Shown here: one piece after another, positions 59,840 through 64,000 of the stretch
Layout: the number at the start of each line of letters is the position of its first letter
Position numbering within the stretch: the stretch's first letter is position 1
Assembly: GCA_964017235.1 (NCBI GenBank)
Contig: OZ024936.1
Location: forward strand, 47,667,028-47,731,027
Source of the DNA: Sabellastarte sp. h YS-2021
Taxonomy: Eukaryota; Annelida; Polychaeta; Sabellida; Sabellidae
Reading direction: 5' to 3'
Length of the DNA: 64,000 nucleotides
Program-made: the position numbers and the translations under genes
Notes under the pieces: model-generated
Told to the model about the DNA's origin: nothing
The model's database searches: none
Seen by the model: only the letters and a program-made list of their open reading frames with translations

Positions 59840-60463
59840 GTAATGTGGATAACCTCAGGTTATATTACCTTATTTGTATTTATATATCACTTTTCTTTGA
59901 AACATTTTGTGGGATCACACTGATGATTAATATCTGATGTAATAAGAACTTAACCCTTACCTTTTAAAAAGTTTACTAATTGTGAAATTTCACACAAATT
60001 ATACAAAAGTAACATAATGGCAGAACATTATTTAAAGCTTTATCAGGGTTATGGTTCATTGTGACATTTTATTTCAATGTTGCATGAGTGTTTACTGTAT
60101 GTTTATTGATAGACAGTGTCATTCATTGAGGAAAGCCAATCAAATTTCAATAAGTAAAAATGCTAGAGAAAGATACCACAGAGAAAGACATGATGCAATG
60201 TTCCTTTCTCTTTCATCATTCTGTTTGCATTGTAATATTGATTATAGTTTTATAAGGTGCTAATTTTTCCCAATTTTAGAATTCCAATAACTGTACTTCA
60301 TTGTAAAAAAGAACATTATTTATAATCTGTTATGAGTAATTGATAATGTTTCATTGATTTCATCATTGTTTTAAGACAACAGCTTTGCAAACTCAAAGAA
60401 AGTGACCAGAAAAAATACAGGCATATATCTGACAGGTTATATTGCCTAAAACTAAAATATCAG

Positions 60464-61037
60464 TGCCCGTATTCATGAAAGGTCTTGGCCAGGGCTTAGG
60501 CTTAAAGTTGAGACTTTTGTCTCAAGTTTCTACCCCGAAACTGCTTAAACTTTTGTTTTAGGCTTAGTCGCATTCACAAAGAATTTAAGACCAGTCTTAG
60601 GCTTAGCCAAGGGCTCAACTTTAAGACTGGTTGGTAGTGGGCTTAAATTTTGTAAAGAGGACTTAAATATGGCCACCTTAAACTTTTCCCCACTTCAAAA
60701 TTTGAAATGGCTGTAAATAAAGTACAATTACACAGAACACCTCACTAAAGCAGTCTTTGGGAATTTATATGTGGTAACAAGGTTTTCCATTTCAAAACAG
60801 CACTTTTCCTTAGATAAAATGCATTAAATAAAGGATATATATCACTAATAGTATAGTTTGAATAGAAAAGAAAGGTCACATGACACAGAAAACCACTGTG
60901 GTTATTTGGACTTAGCTAAGTCACCCTTTGTGAATACATTTTTAAGACAAAACTTAGCTGAGACAAAAGTCTTAACTTTAAGACTGGATTTAAGCCCAAG
61001 ACCTGGCTAAGTCTAAGACCTTTCGTGAATACCGGCC
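60464..61037. mobile_element. MITE, about 570 bp
   Basis: The left end GCCCGTATTCATGAAAGGTC and right end GACCTTTCGTGAATACCGGC are inverted repeats that continue inward for tens of bases as AAGACTTAGCC/GGCTTAGTC-type stretches. There is no ORF. It abuts the next element. Confidence 0.7.
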
Positions 61038-61595
61038 CAGGGGCTGATTTACAAAGGGTCTTAAGACTTAGCCAAGTTTTTAGCTAAGTCAGGGACTTAA
61101 ATCTTACACTTGGGTCCTGGTTATATCTGGGACTTAAATGGATTTCACAAAGGGTAACTTAGCCAAGTCCAAATTATCAAATAACCACAGCGGTGTTCTG
61201 TGTCATGTCAAGCTTTTTTTTTGTTCAAGATAGACTATTGGTGACATATATCCTGTGAGTGACATATTTTATGTCATGCAAAATGCTCTTTTGCAAAGAC
61301 CTTGTAATATAAAAACTCCACAAAGACTGTTTTAGGGTGGTGTTCCATATATTTGTACTTTATTGCCATTTCAAAGTTTGAATTGGAGAAAATTTATGGC
61401 AGTCATATTTAACTCTTTGTTTATAAAATTAGGCACACTCCCAGGTGGAATTACTGTTGAGCTCAAGACTTAGCCAAAGCATAGAGTGTGCTGCTTTGTG
61501 AAATCCGCTAGACCACAGACTAAGCCTGAGTTTAACGCAAAGTCTTAACTTTAAGGTTAAGTCCAGACTAAGTCCCAATGTGAAACCCGCCCCTG
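61038..61595. mobile_element. MITE, about 558 bp, related and adjacent
   Basis: The ends CAGGGGCTGATTTACAAAGG and CCAATGTGAAACCCGCCCCTG are diverged inverted repeats. An internal block (AACCACAGCGGTGTTCTGTG) is the inverted counterpart of CACAGAAAACCACTGTGGTT in the neighbour, so the two share a family. Confidence 0.65.
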
Positions 61596-61746
61596 ATAGA
61601 CATATCTGTATCAATTTTTTAACTGCACTGTATCTTTATACTGATGAAATACAGCATTTAATAGCTATTGGAAACATTGGTTTGTTTTTTTTGTGTTTTT
61701 TTATCTCACGCCGGGCTTTAGCCCGGGAGGGAGATTATGAAATGAT

Positions 61747-61795
61747 GCCTGTGTGTGCGTGCGTGCATGCGTGTGTGCGTGCGTGCGTGCGTTAG
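61747..61795. repeat. GTGC/GTGT microsatellite
   Basis: An irregular run of GTGT and GCGT units (GTGTGTGCGTGCGTGCATGC and onward). An ORF reads CVHACVRACVR through it; this is repeat translation, not protein. Confidence 0.85.
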
Positions 61796-61979
61796 TTAGT
61801 CACGCAGATTCCTCCAAAACTACTACAACTACAGATTTTTTGTAAATTAATTGTCCCAATGAATTTTCACGCCCTCGAAAATTTTTTTGGTTTTATGGAC
61901 TTAGGCCTAAAGATAACTGAGTAATAGCTATCTTAGCTACTTGGAGTAAAGGGCTCATAACTCAAAAACTATTGCAGTT

Positions 61980-63384
61980 ACAACTTTTTCTTCAAATATG
62001 TTGTTCAGCTACTTTGTCCTTAGCTATAAGATGGTACATAGTTTGGGGTCCCATTGCATGCCATAAGTGAGTAATAGCTATTTTCTCATTTGTAGCTAAA
62101 TAACAAAAGGAGTAAATGTCAAATATCTTCAAAAGTATTAGAGTTACAGAAATCTTTTCAAATATGTTGTTCATCTACTTTTTGGTAAGCTATCACATAG
62201 TAAAGTTTTAGACCTGTTGCACCTTGGATAGCTGAGTAATAGCTACTTTGAAATTCTGACTGTTGAGTAAAGCCATTGTAACTCCAAAACTATTGCAGTT
62301 AGAGTGTTTTCCTAAAATATGTTGTTCAGCTACTTTGTCCTTAGCTATAAGATGGTACATAGTTTGGGGTTCTATTGCATGCCATAAGTGAGTAATAGCT
62401 ATTTTCTCATTTGTAGCTAAATAACAAAAGAAGTAAATGCCAAGTATCTTCAAAAGTATTACAGTTACAGAAATCTTTTCAAATATGTTATTCATCTACT
62501 TTTGGGTAAGCTATCACATAATAAAGTTTCAGACCTGTTGCACGTGGATAGCTGAGTAATAGCTACTTTCAAATTCCGACTGTTGAGTAAAGCCATTGTA
62601 TCTCCAAAACTATTGCAGTTAGAGTGTTTTCCTAAAATATGTTGTTCAGCTACTTTGTCCTTAGCTATAAGATGGTACATAGTTTGGGGTTCTATTACAT
62701 GCCATAAGTGAGTAATAGCTATTTTCTCATTTGTAGCTAAATAACAAAAGAAGTAAATGCCAAATATCTTCAAAAGTATTAGAGTTACAGAAATCTTTTC
62801 AAATATGTTATTCATCTACTTTTGGGTAAGCTATCACATAGTTAAGTTTCAGACCTGTTGCACCATGGATAGCTGAGTAATAGCTACTTTCAAATTCCGA
62901 CTGTTGAGTAAAGCCATTGTATCTCCAAAACTATTGCAGTTAGAGTGTTTTCCTAAAATATGTTGTTCAGCTACTTTGTCCTTAGCTATAAGATGGTACA
63001 TAGTTTGGGGTTCTATTGCATGCCATAAGTGAGTAATAGCTATTTTCTCATTTGTAGCTAAATAACAAAAGAAGTGAATGTCAAATATCTTCAAAAGTAT
63101 TAAAGTTAGGGAAATCTTTTAAAATATGTTGTCCATCTACTTTTTGGTAAGCTATCACATAGTAAAGTTTCAGACCTGTTGAATCTTTGATAGCTGAGTA
63201 ATAGCTACTTTGAAATTCTGACTGTTGAGTAAAGCCATTGTAACTCCAAAACTATTGCAGTTAGAGTGTTTGCCTAAAATATGTTGTTCAGCTACTTTGT
63301 CCTTAGCTATAAGATGGTACATAGTTTGGGGTTCTATTGCATGCCATAAGTGAGTAATAGCTATTTTCTCATTTGTAGCTAATT
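61980..63384 (-). repeat. 321-bp dimeric tandem repeat, about 4.4 copies
   Basis: TTGTTCAGCTACTTTGTCCT recurs at 62001, 62322, 62642, 62963 and 63284 (320-321 bp). Each unit consists of two diverged ~160-bp halves (CAAATATGTTGTTCATCTAC against AAAATATGTTGTTCAGCTAC). The 60- to 107-codon minus-strand ORFs here are repeat translations. Confidence 0.9.
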
Positions 63385-64000
63385 GAGAGCTTTCACTTGG
63401 TGAAGTTTCAGACACTTAGCTAATTACTCACCTACTCAAAATGAGTAAATGCGAATTATCTCTAAAAGTATTGCAGATAGCCAATTTTTCTCAACTCATT
63501 CACCTACTTTTGGAAGAGCTTTCACATGGTCAAGTTTCAGACCCGTAGCTAATTACTCAAAATGAGTAAATGCTAATTATCTCTAAAAGTATTGCAGATA
63601 GCCAATTTTTCTCAAATAACTCATTCACCTACTTTTGGAAGAGCTTTCACTTGGTGAAGTTTCAGACCCGTAGCTAATTACTCACCTGCTCAAAATGAGT
63701 AAATGCGAATCATCTCTAAAAGTATTGCAGATAGCCAATTTTTCTCAAATAACTCATTCACCTACTTTTGAGAGAGCTTTCACTTGGTGAAGTTTCAGAC
63801 CTCTAGCTAATTATTCACCTACTCAAAATGAGTAAATGCTAATTATCTCTAAAAGTATTGCAGATAGCCAATTTTTCTCAAATAACTCATTCACCTACTT
63901 TTGAAAGAGCTTTCACTTCGTGAAGTTTCAGACCCGTAGCTAATTATTCACCTGCTGAAAATGAGTAAATGCTAATTATCTCTAAAAGTATTGCAAGTAG
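63385..64000 (-). repeat. 133-bp satellite, minus orientation, more than 4 copies
   Basis: GAGCTTTCACTTGGTGAAG, CACCTACTCAAAATGAGTAA and TCTCTAAAAGTATTGCAGAT are the reverse complement of the 7890-10550 monomer. The array is cut by the window edge. Confidence 0.92.

Larger units (their letters stand above)
61705..64000 (-). mobile_element. Minus-oriented array-bearing element, continues past the edge
   Basis: At the left (3' on the minus strand) lies a hairpin, CCGGGCTTTAGCCCGG (about 61711-61726), in CACGCCGGGC...GGGAGGGAGATTATGA. After a GTGC/GTGT microsatellite (61747-61790), 321-bp dimeric repeats run to about 63384 and 133-bp repeats run to the window end. The layout mirrors the plus-strand elements (array, then hairpin tail). 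Confidence 0.55.

Noticed and set aside
61992-63415. Series of 60-107 codon ORFs sharing ITHLWHAIEPQTMYHLIAKD
   Set aside because: They recur every 321 bp with the tandem repeat and have no start context or domain.

Overview
This window is AT-rich metazoan nuclear DNA. It has small exons with GT/AG junctions, long introns, several satellite families and many DNA transposons, and no bacterial-style operon. The repeat content points to a lophotrochozoan, most likely a bivalve mollusc: tandem-array-carrying elements that look like the Helentron-derived ('pearl'/HINE) elements of bivalves, plus tRNA-derived SINEs. The species cannot be fixed from sequence alone.

Three protein-coding genes were reconstructed by joining short exons with matching phase. 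(1) SNX17, minus strand: five exons between 1377 and 13806 give the first 143 residues (PX domain and the start of FERM); the gene runs off the left edge. (2) TMEM241, minus strand, 47786 to 26357: twelve exons give a complete 317-residue multi-pass nucleotide-sugar-transporter-like protein. (3) A ribose-phosphate pyrophosphokinase-like gene, plus strand: three exons (52785-52922, 58973-59090, 59767-59839); it runs off the right edge. TMEM241 and the pyrophosphokinase-like gene are divergent across about 5 kb. SNX17 and TMEM241 lie in tandem, separated by about 12.5 kb of transposon and satellite DNA. The three proteins act in different processes (endosomal recycling, Golgi sugar transport, nucleotide precursor synthesis), and nothing in the layout suggests they work together.

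Layout: 1-1376, tails of two array-bearing elements. 1377-13806, SNX17, whose 10.8-kb intron 1 holds a 992-bp hAT-like element and a nest of elements (a 4.2-kb HINE-like element with about twenty 133-bp repeats, a 1.8-kb TA-flanked element and a 306-bp MITE) lodged in an older palindromic repeat. 13807-26217, SNX17 upstream DNA, a TTAA-flanked element with a nested MITE, a decayed Ty3/gypsy element and a GGTCA-rich satellite. 26357-47786, TMEM241, with most introns occupied by a different repeat; intron 11 carries about 24 copies of a 169-bp satellite with a seven-monomer higher-order period. 47787-52784, divergent upstream region with a 0.6-kb duplicated block containing a SINE. 52785-59839, the pyrophosphokinase-like gene. 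59840-64000, paired MITEs and a minus-strand array element whose 321-bp dimeric repeats change into 133-bp repeats.

The most notable structure is a shared architecture in at least five array-bearing elements: the 5' end reads CTAGA directly after AA, the middle is a tandem array of a different satellite in each, and the 3' end is a GC-rich hairpin ending in AA before a T.
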